DNA from: Yeosuana aromativorans
GTDB lineage: Bacteria; Bacteroidota; Bacteroidia; Flavobacteriales; Flavobacteriaceae
Assembly: GCF_014646655.1 (NCBI RefSeq)
Contig: NZ_BMNR01000003.1
Coordinates: forward strand, 223,049-287,048
Reading direction: 5' to 3'
DNA length: 64,000 nt
Below are positions 30,101-38,155 of the stretch, piece by piece. The position numbers and the translations under genes are program-made. Every line of letters begins with the position of its first letter. Position 1 is the stretch's first letter. Below the pieces are notes generated by a model. The model was given only the letters and a program-made list of their open reading frames with translations, ran no database searches and was not told where the DNA came from.

Positions 30101-31580
30101 TATCATGGGCGTTAGCATCTTCTTTTTTGCAATAATAGGTATTGTTGGTAGCTACCAGTTTTACATTGTGCTTTTTGGACAATTCTACCAATACTGTATT
30201 GACGCGGTTTTCGTCTTCTTGTTTATGACGCATCAATTCAATATACAAATCGTCACCAAACTGCTCTTTCCACCAAAGCAAGGCTTCCTCGGCTTGGCTC
30301 TCCCCTACGTTTAAGACTTTGCTTGGCACTTCACCATATAGGTTACCTGTAAGAACAATAAGGTCTTCCTTATATTGTTGAATCAGCTCTTTATCAATCC
30401 TTGGCAAATAATAAAATCCGTCAACAAATGCATGTGATGATAGTTTGGCTAGATTATGGTAGCCTTTTTTGTTCTTGGCCAACAAGACTATTTGGTAGCC
30501 ATTATCTTTTCTGGATTTATCAAGATGATTTTCACAAACAAAAAACTCACAGCCTAAAATGGGTTTAATTTCTTTAGCTGTAGGCTTCTCCCCTTTTTCA
30601 ATGGCCGCATCATTTTTGGCTTTAACCGACTTATTATGATTGCTAACAGCTTTGACAAAATGAAATGCCCCCATCATATTGGCATGGTCTGTTAAGGCCA
30701 CAGCCGGCATGCCTTGTTCGGCTGCAGCAGTCACCAAATCGGCCACGCTTATGGTAGATTGCAACACCGAAAATTGAGAGTGGTTATGAAGGTGCACAAA
30801 ATCAACATCCGCTAATTCTGAGATGTTTTGCTTTATTTCTTCGGAAGAAATCTGGCTGCCTTCAGTTTTCTTAATTCGTTCCCTTATTTTAGCACTTTCC
30901 TGTTTAAGGTTGATATGCTTTAAACCAATAAGCTGAACTTCATTTGGGTTGGATTTGTTAAATTCCTGAAAGTAATCTGGCTGAACATCCAATTGCTCTT
31001 TAGTGAACTCTCCCAAACGAACCAACTCAAAAAAGCAACGGGTGGTGGCCTCCACGTCTGCCGTGGCATTATGCGCTTCATCAAATGGTTCTTTAAACAA
31101 AAATTCGTGCAGCTCGGTAAGCGTGGGCAATTTATATTTTCCGTAACGACCACCGGGAATTTGACACAATTCTGCTGTTTGCTCAGTACACGTATCCAAA
31201 ACCGGCAACTCCTGCAAAGGGTTGGCTATGTCTTCCCGAACAAATTCGGCACCCATGATATTAAGGTCAAACTTAACATTTTGTCCTACCACAAACTTGG
31301 CTTTGCTCAATGCCTCATTGAATTTATTTAAGACCTCAGCCAAAGGGACACCTTGTTCTTGGGCCAATTCGGTTGAAATACCATGTACTTTTTCAGCATC
31401 ATAAGGAATATTAAAACCGTCAGGTTGTACGAGATAGTCTTGATGGTCAACACAATTTCCCATAGCATCATGTAATTGCCATGCTATTTGTATGCATCGT
31501 GGCCAATTATCAGTATCTGTAATAGGGGCATCCCATCGTTTGGGCAAACCCGTAGTTTCGGTATCAAATATTAAGTACAT
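27192..31580 (-). CDS. dnaE: DNA polymerase III alpha subunit fused to DnaQ-like proofreading exonuclease
   Basis: The 1462-residue replicative polymerase has an N-terminal DEDDh exonuclease (about 1-190; DTETTGLP carries the first catalytic acids and HNATADVEAT the last). Then come a PHP domain (from about 260, HLHNHSQFS), the polymerase palm with MPDIDIDFDD near residue 690, the fingers and beta-binding region, and a C-terminal OB-fold (about 1310-1390). E. coli keeps proofreading in a separate DnaQ; here both activities are on one chain. It is divergent from the cytochrome genes that follow. Confidence 0.96.
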   Translation of the reverse strand: MYLIFDTETTGLPKRWDAPITDTDNWPRCIQIAWQLHDAMGNCVDHQDYLVQPDGFNIPYDAEKVHGISTELAQEQGVPLAEVLNKFNEALSKAKFVVGQNVKFDLNIMGAEFVREDIANPLQELPVLDTCTEQTAELCQIPGGRYGKYKLPTLTELHEFLFKEPFDEAHNATADVEATTRCFFELVRLGEFTKEQLDVQPDYFQEFNKSNPNEVQLIGLKHINLKQESAKIRERIKKTEGSQISSEEIKQNISELADVDFVHLHNHSQFSVLQSTISVADLVTAAAEQGMPAVALTDHANMMGAFHFVKAVSNHNKSVKAKNDAAIEKGEKPTAKEIKPILGCEFFVCENHLDKSRKDNGYQIVLLAKNKKGYHNLAKLSSHAFVDGFYYLPRIDKELIQQYKEDLIVLTGNLYGEVPSKVLNVGESQAEEALLWWKEQFGDDLYIELMRHKQEDENRVNTVLVELSKKHNVKLVATNNTYYCKKEDANAHDILLCVKDGEKQATPIGRGRGYRYGLPNQEYYFKSSDEMKALFKDIPEAISNIQEVVDKVEAYDLARDVLLPAFNIPEEFKNEDDLIDGGKRGENAYLKHLTYQGAKKRYGDELAEDIKERIDFELSVIENTGYPGYFLIVEDFIREARKMDVSVGPGRGSAAGSVVAYCLWITNIDPLKYDLLFERFLNPDRISMPDIDIDFDDEGRSKVMDYVIKKYGSNQVAQIITYGTMAAKSSIRDTARVLDLPLFDADRIAKLIPTMSKLNKIFGLNEKELASKFRAEDLEKVNQLLNISEGEDLEAETVNLARTLEGSVRNTGIHACGVIITPDDITKFVPVATAKDSDLYVTQFDNSVVEEAGLLKMDFLGLKTLTLIKDTVKIVKAKHGITLDPDNFPLDDEKTYELFQKGETVGVFQYESPGMQKHLKDLKPTVFEDLIAMNALYRPGPMEYIPSFVRRKHGDESIEYDLPAMEEYLKETYGITVYQEQVMLLSQKLAGFTKGEADVLRKAMGKKQIAVLDKMKPKFIEQASANGHDAKILEKVWKDWEAFASYAFNKSHSTCYAWIAYQTAYLKAHYPAEYMAAVLSNNMNDIKQVTFFMEECKRMKLNVLGPDVNESYYKFSVNKDNAVRFGMGAIKGVGHGAVKTIVESRKKDGHYKSIFDLAKRIDLRAANKKAFENLALAGGFDCFKETHRAQYFHDDGDGITFLEKAIKYGAKHQENENSAQVSLFGDASDVQIAEPQVPPCEEWGTMEKLAREKEVVGIYISGHPLDDFKTEMNTFCNASLAFFKDLNPFVNKELAFGGVVTDVQHRVSKQGKGWALFTVEDYTDSFEFRIFGEEYLKFRHFLLKNSFVFVKVLIREGWMQKDTGKKSEPRLQFNSFQLLHDVMDAYAKKLSIQLNIQDIKTERISALKDLIHMHPGSQSLNFVIYDHDESIKLNMPSRKQKVKISQELLSELENQDVFYKLN

Positions 31581-31717
31581 GTTCTGTTTTTCAAAAGAAA
31601 TAAGAACGTTAAAATTAAGAATTATTCTTTGTTTTAAAACGATAAATTATAAGTAGTTATAAACAAGAAAAGTTAGTCTCAAATTGATTTTATAATTATC
31701 ATAAAATATTGAGTTAC
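31581..31717. other. Divergent intergenic region between dnaE and cytochrome operon
   Basis: This AT-rich spacer should hold the dnaE promoter on the minus strand. I see no convincing consensus box for dnaE and no gene. Confidence 0.4.
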
Positions 31718-31761
31718 ATGACAAAAATCATATTTTGAGTAACACATGTTACATAATTTTA
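31718..31761 (+). promoter_or_regulatory. CRP/FNR-like site plus -7 box, hexaheme cytochrome promoter (site a)
   Basis: The imperfect palindrome ATGACAAAAATCAT (31718-31731) has its centre exactly 33 bp upstream of the centre of TAATTTTA (31754-31761), a near-consensus Bacteroidota -7 box. With a start site about 5 bp beyond the box, the palindrome sits near -41.5, a class II activator position. The same geometry recurs at three other promoters in this window. A second partial dyad, GTAACA-N4-TTAC, lies at 31739-31752. Confidence 0.7.
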
Positions 31762-31800
31762 CACCAAGATTTTAAATAAGTTATATCAAATACAGTTATT

Positions 31801-32901
31801 ATGAAAAATTTCAAACTATTAATAAACTTAGTTGTGGTTGCAACAAGTTTTATGTTTTTCCAATGTACCAGTGAGTATACCCCAATTGTAGGGCCTGCTG
31901 GAGCAGACGGTGTTGACGGTGTTGATGGTGTAAACGGTGTGGACGGCGCTGGTGCTGTTTGTATCTCATGCCACTCCAATGAGCACAGAGACCCTATTTA
32001 TGCAGCTTATGTGCTTTCAAATCATTACGGTCCTGATGGGAATGGACTTGATGGTTCTTGGGCCAGAGGAACAAGCGCTAGTTGTGCACAATGCCACAAC
32101 AATCAAGGTTTTATAGATTTCCAATCTGGACTTTATGTAGATGCCAATGGAAACCAATCTGCAAACCCAAATGGATATGCGGTATCAAACCCAATTACCT
32201 GTACCGGTTGTCACGATGTACACAGATCATTTGATTTTGACAATGATGGCAATGATTATGCCTTAAGAACATTAGCTCCTGTTGCATTAATTATTGATCC
32301 AGACACTAGTATTGACGTTAATAACGATAGTGACCCAATGGGTTATAGCAATACCTGTATCAATTGTCACCAACCTAGAACTCCTGCGCCTACACCTAAC
32401 GCATTCGGAAACTACAAAGTTACCAGTACACACTGGGGCCCTCACCACGGACCACAAGGTACTTTCTTGTACGGTTTAGGTGGCGCTATTTTACCAGGTG
32501 CCATGCCTGCTGTAGGTGATGCTGGTCATGCTAAAGGTGCTTCTTGCGTATCTTGCCATATGGGAGAACCAACTGCCGCTGATAATGGTGGACATACTTG
32601 GAATCCAACAGCTAATGCTTGCTTGTCATGTCATGATACAGAACCAGAAGGTGTTGAAGGATTGGATGCGCTAAGAGCTACTTTATTGGTTGAATTACAA
32701 ACTAAAGGATTAGACTCTACAGGCACTAAATACATTTTTGATGCCAATGGTAATTTACAAACAGGAACCTATCCTGTAAAAGTATCACAAGCTGCTTTTA
32801 ACTACATCTTATTGATGGAAGATAGAAGTAATGGTATCCACAATCCTGAGTATGCTAAAGATTTAGCAACAAACTCAATAAATGCTTTACAAAATAACTA
32901 A
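31801..32901 (+). CDS. Hexaheme cytochrome c lipoprotein with collagen-like neck
   Basis: This 366-residue lipoprotein has a lipobox FMFFQC ending at C22. Residues 31-52 are seven Gly-X-Y triplets (GPA GAD GVD GVD GVN GVD GAG), a collagen-like spacer. Six CxxCH haem sites follow at 54-58, 95-99, 134-138, 186-190, 249-253 and 274-278, with extra His that could be distal ligands. Lipidation plus a rod-like spacer suggests that the haem domain is held away from the outer membrane, possibly on the cell surface. It is first in the operon with a monoheme lipoprotein and a beta-barrel. The electron donor and acceptor are unknown. Confidence 0.88.
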   Translation: MKNFKLLINLVVVATSFMFFQCTSEYTPIVGPAGADGVDGVDGVNGVDGAGAVCISCHSNEHRDPIYAAYVLSNHYGPDGNGLDGSWARGTSASCAQCHNNQGFIDFQSGLYVDANGNQSANPNGYAVSNPITCTGCHDVHRSFDFDNDGNDYALRTLAPVALIIDPDTSIDVNNDSDPMGYSNTCINCHQPRTPAPTPNAFGNYKVTSTHWGPHHGPQGTFLYGLGGAILPGAMPAVGDAGHAKGASCVSCHMGEPTAADNGGHTWNPTANACLSCHDTEPEGVEGLDALRATLLVELQTKGLDSTGTKYIFDANGNLQTGTYPVKVSQAAFNYILLMEDRSNGIHNPEYAKDLATNSINALQNN

Positions 32902-32913
32902 TTAAGATATATT

Positions 32914-32945
32914 AACAGCTCAGGGACTTAAAACCCTGAGCTGTT
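32914..32945 (+). terminator. Intra-operon hairpin, possible attenuator
   Basis: AACAGCTCAGGG (32914-32925) pairs perfectly with CCCTGAGCTGTT (32934-32945), with an 8-nt loop. A T run comes only 10 nt later, so it may be a leaky terminator or an mRNA-stabilising end that raises hexaheme expression over the downstream genes. Confidence 0.6.
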
Positions 32946-33031
32946 ATCAATCCTATTTTTTTATTACATAGCAATAGCTAACAAAAATTTCTTTTTTGAG
33001 ATTTTTAAGTTCAAAATTAAAATGAAATGAA

Positions 33032-33400
33032 ATGAAAAAACTATTAAAAATAGTTCTAGTGAGCAGTTTGAGTTTGTTGTCTTTCTCATGTTATTATGAT
33101 GAATTCCCTCAAGCTGTTGAAGTAGTAATTCCACCAGACCAAACTATTTCATTTGCCAGTGATATCACACCCATATTTGCAACATACAACTGTGCGCAAT
33201 GCCATAAGCCTTCAGGACAAAGTCCTAATTTAACAGCAGGCAATGAATACAGTTCCTTGGTTCCTGCTTATGTTTCTGCAGGAAACGCAACAGGAAGCAG
33301 ATTGTACATACAATTGGCGGATAAAGGGCACAGAAATGTTGATGCCGAATCATTGGCATTGATAAAAAAGTGGATAGAAGACGGTGCTGAAAACAACTAA
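33032..33400 (+). CDS. Monoheme cytochrome c lipoprotein
   Basis: This 122-residue protein has a lipobox SFSC ending at C20, followed by YYDEF, then a small haem domain with CAQCH at 54-58 and the ending ALIKKWIEDGAENN typical of the planctomycete-type or c-type domain seen in many Bacteroidota lipoproteins. It could pass electrons between periplasmic carriers and the hexaheme protein. It is co-directional with the hexaheme and barrel genes; the barrel gene starts 16 bp after its stop. Confidence 0.85.
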   Translation: MKKLLKIVLVSSLSLLSFSCYYDEFPQAVEVVIPPDQTISFASDITPIFATYNCAQCHKPSGQSPNLTAGNEYSSLVPAYVSAGNATGSRLYIQLADKGHRNVDAESLALIKKWIEDGAENN

Positions 33401-33416
33401 TTTAAAGACGTTACAA

Positions 33417-34274
33417 ATGAAAAATTATAAAATATTACTGTTTACATTCTTGATTTTGCCCTTGTTTACTTTTTCGCAAGAAGAAGTACAGGAAAAAGTT
33501 GTAGATAAACCAGAACGTCCAGCTTTTGAAAGCTCAACTCTAGTTGACAATCAAACCAACGTGCTTTTTAATAAAAACACATTAGAAGTGATGATGCAGC
33601 ACCGGTTTGGGCCAATGGACTATCAAAATACATTGTTAGGGATTTATGGTTCTTCAAACATCAGAATTGGTTTTTCTTACGCCATCTTAGATTGGGTAAC
33701 CGTTGGTTATGGTATTACAAAAAGTAATATAACCAGTGATTTTAGTTTGAAAGCTGGCATTTTACAACAAACCCGTTCTGGTCGCATACCATTAAGTCTT
33801 ACTTATTATGGTAATGTTGCCATCGATGGCCGCTCTGGAGATGCCAATGACGGTGTGTTTTTAACCAGACAAGACCGATATTCTTATTTTCACCAATTAA
33901 TTATTGCAAGACGATTCACTCCAAATTTTTCGTTTCAAATAGCACCAAGTTTATCACACTATAATACTGTAGACTACGGATATGTAAATGATCGCTTTTC
34001 AATTGCTTTTGGAGGACGTTATAAAATAAGCCCACAAACATCCATCATAGTTGATTACAGTCAACCGATAACTAGCTTTGATGAAGACAGTTACAATAAT
34101 CCAGGACTTAGCTTTGGCGTTGAATTTTCAACCTCTGCACACGTATTCCAACTTTTCTTGACTAATTATAATGGTATTGTGCAACAACAAAACTATATGA
34201 GAAACACCAACGACTTCTTTAGTAATCACGGTGCTTTAATTGGATTTAACATAACTAGACGATATAATTTCTAA
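33417..34274 (+). CDS. Outer-membrane beta-barrel protein, DUF5777-like
   Basis: I choose ATG 33417 because it gives a clean Sec signal (MKNYKILLFTFLILPLFTFSQ); an upstream ATG at 33384 would overlap the previous gene and spoil the signal. The ~285-residue product is rich in alternating polar/aromatic strands (VTVGYGITKSNITSDFSLKAG, IAFGGRYKISPQTSIIVDYSQ) and ends in RRYNF, with a terminal Phe as in outer-membrane barrels. It matches what I know of DUF5777 barrels, found next to cytochromes in Bacteroidota. Flanked by two haem lipoproteins, it could be the porin part of an electron conduit; that is inference. Confidence 0.8.
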   Translation: MKNYKILLFTFLILPLFTFSQEEVQEKVVDKPERPAFESSTLVDNQTNVLFNKNTLEVMMQHRFGPMDYQNTLLGIYGSSNIRIGFSYAILDWVTVGYGITKSNITSDFSLKAGILQQTRSGRIPLSLTYYGNVAIDGRSGDANDGVFLTRQDRYSYFHQLIIARRFTPNFSFQIAPSLSHYNTVDYGYVNDRFSIAFGGRYKISPQTSIIVDYSQPITSFDEDSYNNPGLSFGVEFSTSAHVFQLFLTNYNGIVQQQNYMRNTNDFFSNHGALIGFNITRRYNF

Positions 34275-34289
34275 TAAATAACAAACATC

Positions 34290-34556
34290 ATGAAAGACCA
34301 ACCATCTGGAAAAGATTATAAAATATCGCGACGCGGTATGCTACCATTACTAGGAAGTGGATTTCTTATTCCCTTCCTAGGTTTTGGAAAAACAAATATT
34401 GTTGAAACTTCAACTGCTGAAGAAGACGAGTATCAAACACTATTGAAACCTGACGGAACAGCTGTTAAAGTGAAAGTGAGTACATTAAAAAAGTCAAAAG
34501 TAGTTAAGAAAAACCTATCAAATTCATCATTACTTCAATGGCTCAATAAAAAATAG
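34290..34556 (+). CDS. Small Tat-signal protein with PDG motif, no cofactor site
   Basis: This 88-residue protein opens with a twin-arginine signal (ISRRGMLPLLGSGFLIPFLG, residues 12-31). The mature part is only about 55 residues and contains LLKPDGTAVKVKVS at 51-64, then a basic tail. It has no Cys or haem site. The same motif follows the Tat signal of both neighbouring ferredoxin-like proteins (LMTTDGTLVQVDSS and LLTPDGKMVEVDAS), so this looks like a free-standing copy of their N-terminal leader domain. It lies 25 bp before the first FeS gene. Function is unknown; an assembly or docking peptide is possible. Confidence 0.75.
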   Translation: MKDQPSGKDYKISRRGMLPLLGSGFLIPFLGFGKTNIVETSTAEEDEYQTLLKPDGTAVKVKVSTLKKSKVVKKNLSNSSLLQWLNKK

Positions 34557-34581
34557 TAATCCTTATTAACCAACAATAAAT

Positions 34582-35565
34582 ATGGAAGAAAACAATAACA
34601 ATTCAAGACGTAAATTTCTTGATAAAGGATTAAAATTGGGGTTAGCGACCGCTATTGGCGGTGCAGCCATCTCAGAAATTTCCAAACTAAACGCAAAATC
34701 AAACAACAGTTCTGGAGAGTTTGTTGAATTAATGACCACTGACGGCACATTAGTTCAGGTAGATTCATCTGAAGTTGTTGAAGTGGTTCATTGCGATGAC
34801 CAAGACAAAAAATACAATGTTAGGGAGGGAATGCCCAACAGAAAATTTGTTATGGTTATTGATTTGGCAAAATGCAAAAACGCTTTAAAATGTCAAAGTG
34901 CTTGTAATAAGCACCACTACATAACCGGAGACCATGCTTGGCTTAAGGTCTATAAAATGCAAGAAGACGAAGATACGGCTCCTTACTGGATGCCAACTAC
35001 CTGCATGCATTGTGACCATCCGGCCTGCGTAACCGTTTGCCCTGTTGACGCCACATTTAAACGTAGAGACGGATTGGTCTTAATTGACAATGAACGTTGT
35101 ATCGGCTGTCGTTTTTGTATGGCGGCTTGCCCATATTCTACCCGTGTATTCAATTGGAGCGAACCCAAACAAGAACAAGATCAGATTAAAAAAGAACTGA
35201 AAATGGAAGGCGAATGCCATCCTTCACCAGAATTTGATGGTGTGCCCAGTTTAAAAGGCACAGTTGATAAATGCGATTTTTGTCCACATGCCATAGACAA
35301 TGGAGAACTTCCACACTGTGTAACGGCTTGTCCAAATGGTGTATTTTATTTTGGGGACAAATATGAAGACACCGTTACCAATGGAGACGAAACACTTCGT
35401 TTAAGCAAATTGTTAAGAGATAAAGACGGTTACAGACTTATGGAAGGTCTTGGTACAAAACCTAGTGTATACTACTTACCGCCTGTTAACAGATTGGTCG
35501 ATTTCAAAGAGGGCTTAGATAACTTTACAGAATATAAGTCTGTAGAAAACACTGAAGAATCATGA
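34582..35565 (+). CDS. Tat-exported FeS electron-transfer protein (PsrB/DmsB-like), module copy 1
   Basis: This 327-residue protein has a Tat signal (SRRKFLDKG, 8-16), the PDG leader motif (about 45-63) and a four-cluster ferredoxin domain. Cluster Cys are 98, 104, 108; 141, 144, 149, 153; 173, 176, 179, 183; and 231, 234, 246, 250. The expected second Cys of the first motif (position 101) is Ala, giving CKNALKC, so that cluster may be [3Fe-4S] or absent. It should receive or donate electrons on the periplasmic face with the NrfD protein encoded immediately downstream (ATGA overlap). No molybdoenzyme partner is encoded nearby. Confidence 0.9.
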   Translation: MEENNNNSRRKFLDKGLKLGLATAIGGAAISEISKLNAKSNNSSGEFVELMTTDGTLVQVDSSEVVEVVHCDDQDKKYNVREGMPNRKFVMVIDLAKCKNALKCQSACNKHHYITGDHAWLKVYKMQEDEDTAPYWMPTTCMHCDHPACVTVCPVDATFKRRDGLVLIDNERCIGCRFCMAACPYSTRVFNWSEPKQEQDQIKKELKMEGECHPSPEFDGVPSLKGTVDKCDFCPHAIDNGELPHCVTACPNGVFYFGDKYEDTVTNGDETLRLSKLLRDKDGYRLMEGLGTKPSVYYLPPVNRLVDFKEGLDNFTEYKSVENTEES

Positions 35566-36878
35566 AGAATTACGACAAATTACTAAACGATTTAGCACCG
35601 AGAAAATTTGGCAAAACAGGTGTTATTTGGACCATCTCTTTAGTAGTAATTATCATTGCTGGACTGATTGCCTATATTGATCAAATCATAAAAGGTCAAG
35701 TAGTGACCAATATGAGTGACTATGCGCTATGGGGTGTTTACATATCAAACTTTGTATTTTTTGTGGCCACCAGTTTTGTTAGTACGGTTACCGTCGCTGT
35801 TTTAAGGCTTACAAAAAACACTTGGAGAACACCAATTGTACGAATTGCTGAAATTATTTCAGTTGCTGCCATCATCATGGCTGGATTGACCATTATGATT
35901 GATATGGGACGGCCTGACCGCTTGATGAACTTGTTTATTCACGGAAGGATGCAATCGCCCATAATTTGGGATGTAATCATTATTCCAACGTTTATGGCCA
36001 TAAGCATACTATTACTGCTCTATCCGTTATTGCCTGACTTTGCTTTGCTCAAGAAATATTTTAAAAACACAAAGCCGAAGCTGAGCAAATGGTATGGAAA
36101 ATTAGCCATGAACTACTCAGGTACAGATGCTCAAAAAAGAATACACCTTAATTCCATTCAAATAATTTCCATTTTAATTATTCCTGCCGGTTTTATGTTA
36201 CAAACCGTTGATGCCTGGTTGTTCTCTACCCTGTTTAGGGTTGGTTGGGATAGCACCAATATGGGAGCTTACTTTATTTCTGGAGCAGCCGTTGCCGGAA
36301 TTGGCGCTTTGGTAGCCGTAGTTTATGTTATAAGAAGGGCGTACCATTTAGAAGAATATATTACTGATTTTCATTTTGATAAACTGGGTAAGTTTTTAGC
36401 ATTAGCCTGCTTACTTTACCTATACTTTAATATCAATGAATATTTAATACCAGAGTTTACATCCAAAAAAGAAGAGGTCACTCACATGAACCTTTTGGTA
36501 TCTGGTGAATATGCCCCTTTATTTTGGTTTGTTATCGTTGGTGGTTTAATAATTCCTATAATTGCTTTGTTCTTTAAAAAAGGCAGAAAACCACTTCCTA
36601 TGTTCCTAATTGGTTTATTAGTGGTAGTAGGTTCCTGGTGGAAGCGTTATCTTATTGTAACACCAACATTATTGCACCCCTTTTTACCAATTCAAGGTGT
36701 GCCAGAATCATGGCACCATTACTTTCCAAGTGTGCATGAATGGCTCATTACGTTTGCAACGTTGGCTATGTGTCTATTAATCATTACACTATTGGTCAGA
36801 TATGTGCCAGTTGTCCCTATTCAAAGAACAGCCGACGAACAAGAAGCTTTAGAATCAAATAAAAACACCAAATCATGA
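35562..36878 (+). CDS. NrfD/PsrC-family quinone-interacting membrane subunit, copy 1
   Basis: This 438-residue polytopic protein has about 10 predicted helices. The family features are a conserved aromatic first loop (MSDYALWGVYISNFVFFVATSF) and DMGRPDRLMNLF, the block near the quinol site. It exchanges electrons between the quinone pool and the FeS partner. It overlaps the preceding stop (ATGA) and the next start in the same way, so the four module genes form one translationally coupled unit. Confidence 0.92.
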   Translation: MKNYDKLLNDLAPRKFGKTGVIWTISLVVIIIAGLIAYIDQIIKGQVVTNMSDYALWGVYISNFVFFVATSFVSTVTVAVLRLTKNTWRTPIVRIAEIISVAAIIMAGLTIMIDMGRPDRLMNLFIHGRMQSPIIWDVIIIPTFMAISILLLLYPLLPDFALLKKYFKNTKPKLSKWYGKLAMNYSGTDAQKRIHLNSIQIISILIIPAGFMLQTVDAWLFSTLFRVGWDSTNMGAYFISGAAVAGIGALVAVVYVIRRAYHLEEYITDFHFDKLGKFLALACLLYLYFNINEYLIPEFTSKKEEVTHMNLLVSGEYAPLFWFVIVGGLIIPIIALFFKKGRKPLPMFLIGLLVVVGSWWKRYLIVTPTLLHPFLPIQGVPESWHHYFPSVHEWLITFATLAMCLLIITLLVRYVPVVPIQRTADEQEALESNKNTKS

Positions 36879-37750
36879 AAAGTAAATTTGTAGCACATAC
36901 GTTTTTCCTTGCTGTATTGAGTGTTTTTGTAAGCACTTGCAGTTTTGCCCAAAAAGCAAAAAAAGACAAGGTTAGATTAAAAGCTGAATATGTTAAAGTA
37001 ATGAACGCAGAGGTTTATTTTAACATAACCGCTACCGCAAAAGTAGATAATCAGTTTATCAATGTCTCCAATATAGACTTAACAGTTTATAATATTGTTG
37101 ATGACGAAGAAATAGAATTGGGTAAAACCAAAACCAATATGAAAGGCGAAAGCAAGTTTGTATTGAAAAGTTTAAGTGTCTTAAAGCCCGATTCAACCAA
37201 TGTTTATAATGTGGAAATTACCTTTGATGGAAATGATTCGTTCTCAAAAGCATCAAAAAGCCTCAGCTTTAAAGATGCTTCTATTGAAGCCAAATTAACC
37301 ACAAAAGATAGCATTAATTATATAACAGCCACACTAAAGGATACTTCAAAAGATAGCGTAATTAGTGATGCTTATTTAAAAGTGCAGCTACAGCGTTTGT
37401 TCAGACCCTTAAGAGTTGGTCCTGAATTTAATACAACCGACGAAACTGGCACTATTATTGTACCTATAAAAGAGGATTATCCAGGTGTTGATGGAAATTT
37501 AACATTTGAAGTCGTTCTTAAAGATAGTGATGATTATGGAACCGTAAAAGCGCTTGTTCATGCACCTATTGGAGTTCCTGTAGTTGATGAATCAACTTTT
37601 GATGAAAGAACCATGTGGTCTCCAAGAAGTAAAACGCCATTATTCCTGTTAATATTTCCCAATTTATTAATTTTAGGAATCTGGGGAATAATAATATATT
37701 TAATAATAAATTTAGTCAAATTAAAAAACCTTAAAAATGAAAACAATTAA
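36875..37750 (+). CDS. Ig-like periplasmic protein with C-terminal membrane anchor, copy 1
   Basis: I do not recognise a named family. The 291-residue protein has a signal peptide ending near SFAQ, two beta-sandwich-like domains (about 30-130 and 130-235, with DVT/FDGNDSFSKAS-type strands resembling bacterial Ig or macroglobulin-like folds), and one C-terminal transmembrane helix (about 252-282) with a basic cytoplasmic end. No cofactor motif is seen. Its fixed position between NrfD and the cytochrome in both module copies points to a structural or docking subunit of the complex. Confidence 0.75.
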   Translation: MKSKFVAHTFFLAVLSVFVSTCSFAQKAKKDKVRLKAEYVKVMNAEVYFNITATAKVDNQFINVSNIDLTVYNIVDDEEIELGKTKTNMKGESKFVLKSLSVLKPDSTNVYNVEITFDGNDSFSKASKSLSFKDASIEAKLTTKDSINYITATLKDTSKDSVISDAYLKVQLQRLFRPLRVGPEFNTTDETGTIIVPIKEDYPGVDGNLTFEVVLKDSDDYGTVKALVHAPIGVPVVDESTFDERTMWSPRSKTPLFLLIFPNLLILGIWGIIIYLIINLVKLKNLKNENN

Positions 37751-38135
37751 AATTTTTACAATCGTAGGAATATTTTCTTTTATATTCTTCTCTTTCACAA
37801 CTATCATGCAAGACAAATGGGTTGTGCCTGCTAAATATGTAAACATGAAAAACCCCGTTCCTGCTAAACAAGATGCAGCTATTGGTAAGTCATTATTTGA
37901 CAAGCACTGTAAATCTTGCCACGGTAAAGAAGGTTATGGAGATGGCCCAAAAGCAGCTGAAATGAAAGGAGATCTTGGAGATTTTTCTACTGAAGAATTC
38001 CAAAAACAAACAGATGGCGAATTATTCTACAAAACAACATTTGGCAGAAACGATATGCCAGAATTTGCAAAAAAAGTTCCAGATGATGAAGACCGTTGGT
38101 TAATTGTAAATTACATTAGAACCTTAAAAGAATAG
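37737..38135 (+). CDS. Monoheme class I cytochrome c, copy 1
   Basis: This 132-residue protein has an N-terminal hydrophobic helix (signal or anchor), then a haem site CKSCH at 58-62 and a likely axial Met at 107 (RNDMPEF), followed by the closing helix DRWLIVNYIRTLKE. It should carry electrons in the periplasm away from the NrfD/FeS complex. It overlaps the preceding gene by 14 bp. The protein at 41621 is a close paralogue with the same residue numbering. Confidence 0.93.
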   Translation: MKTIKIFTIVGIFSFIFFSFTTIMQDKWVVPAKYVNMKNPVPAKQDAAIGKSLFDKHCKSCHGKEGYGDGPKAAEMKGDLGDFSTEEFQKQTDGELFYKTTFGRNDMPEFAKKVPDDEDRWLIVNYIRTLKE

Positions 38136-38155
38136 TATTACACACTATATTTTTT

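Noticed and set aside
33384-33416. Upstream ATG for the barrel gene
   Set aside because: It overlaps the monoheme cytochrome and puts polar residues before a clean Sec signal, so 33417 is the better start.
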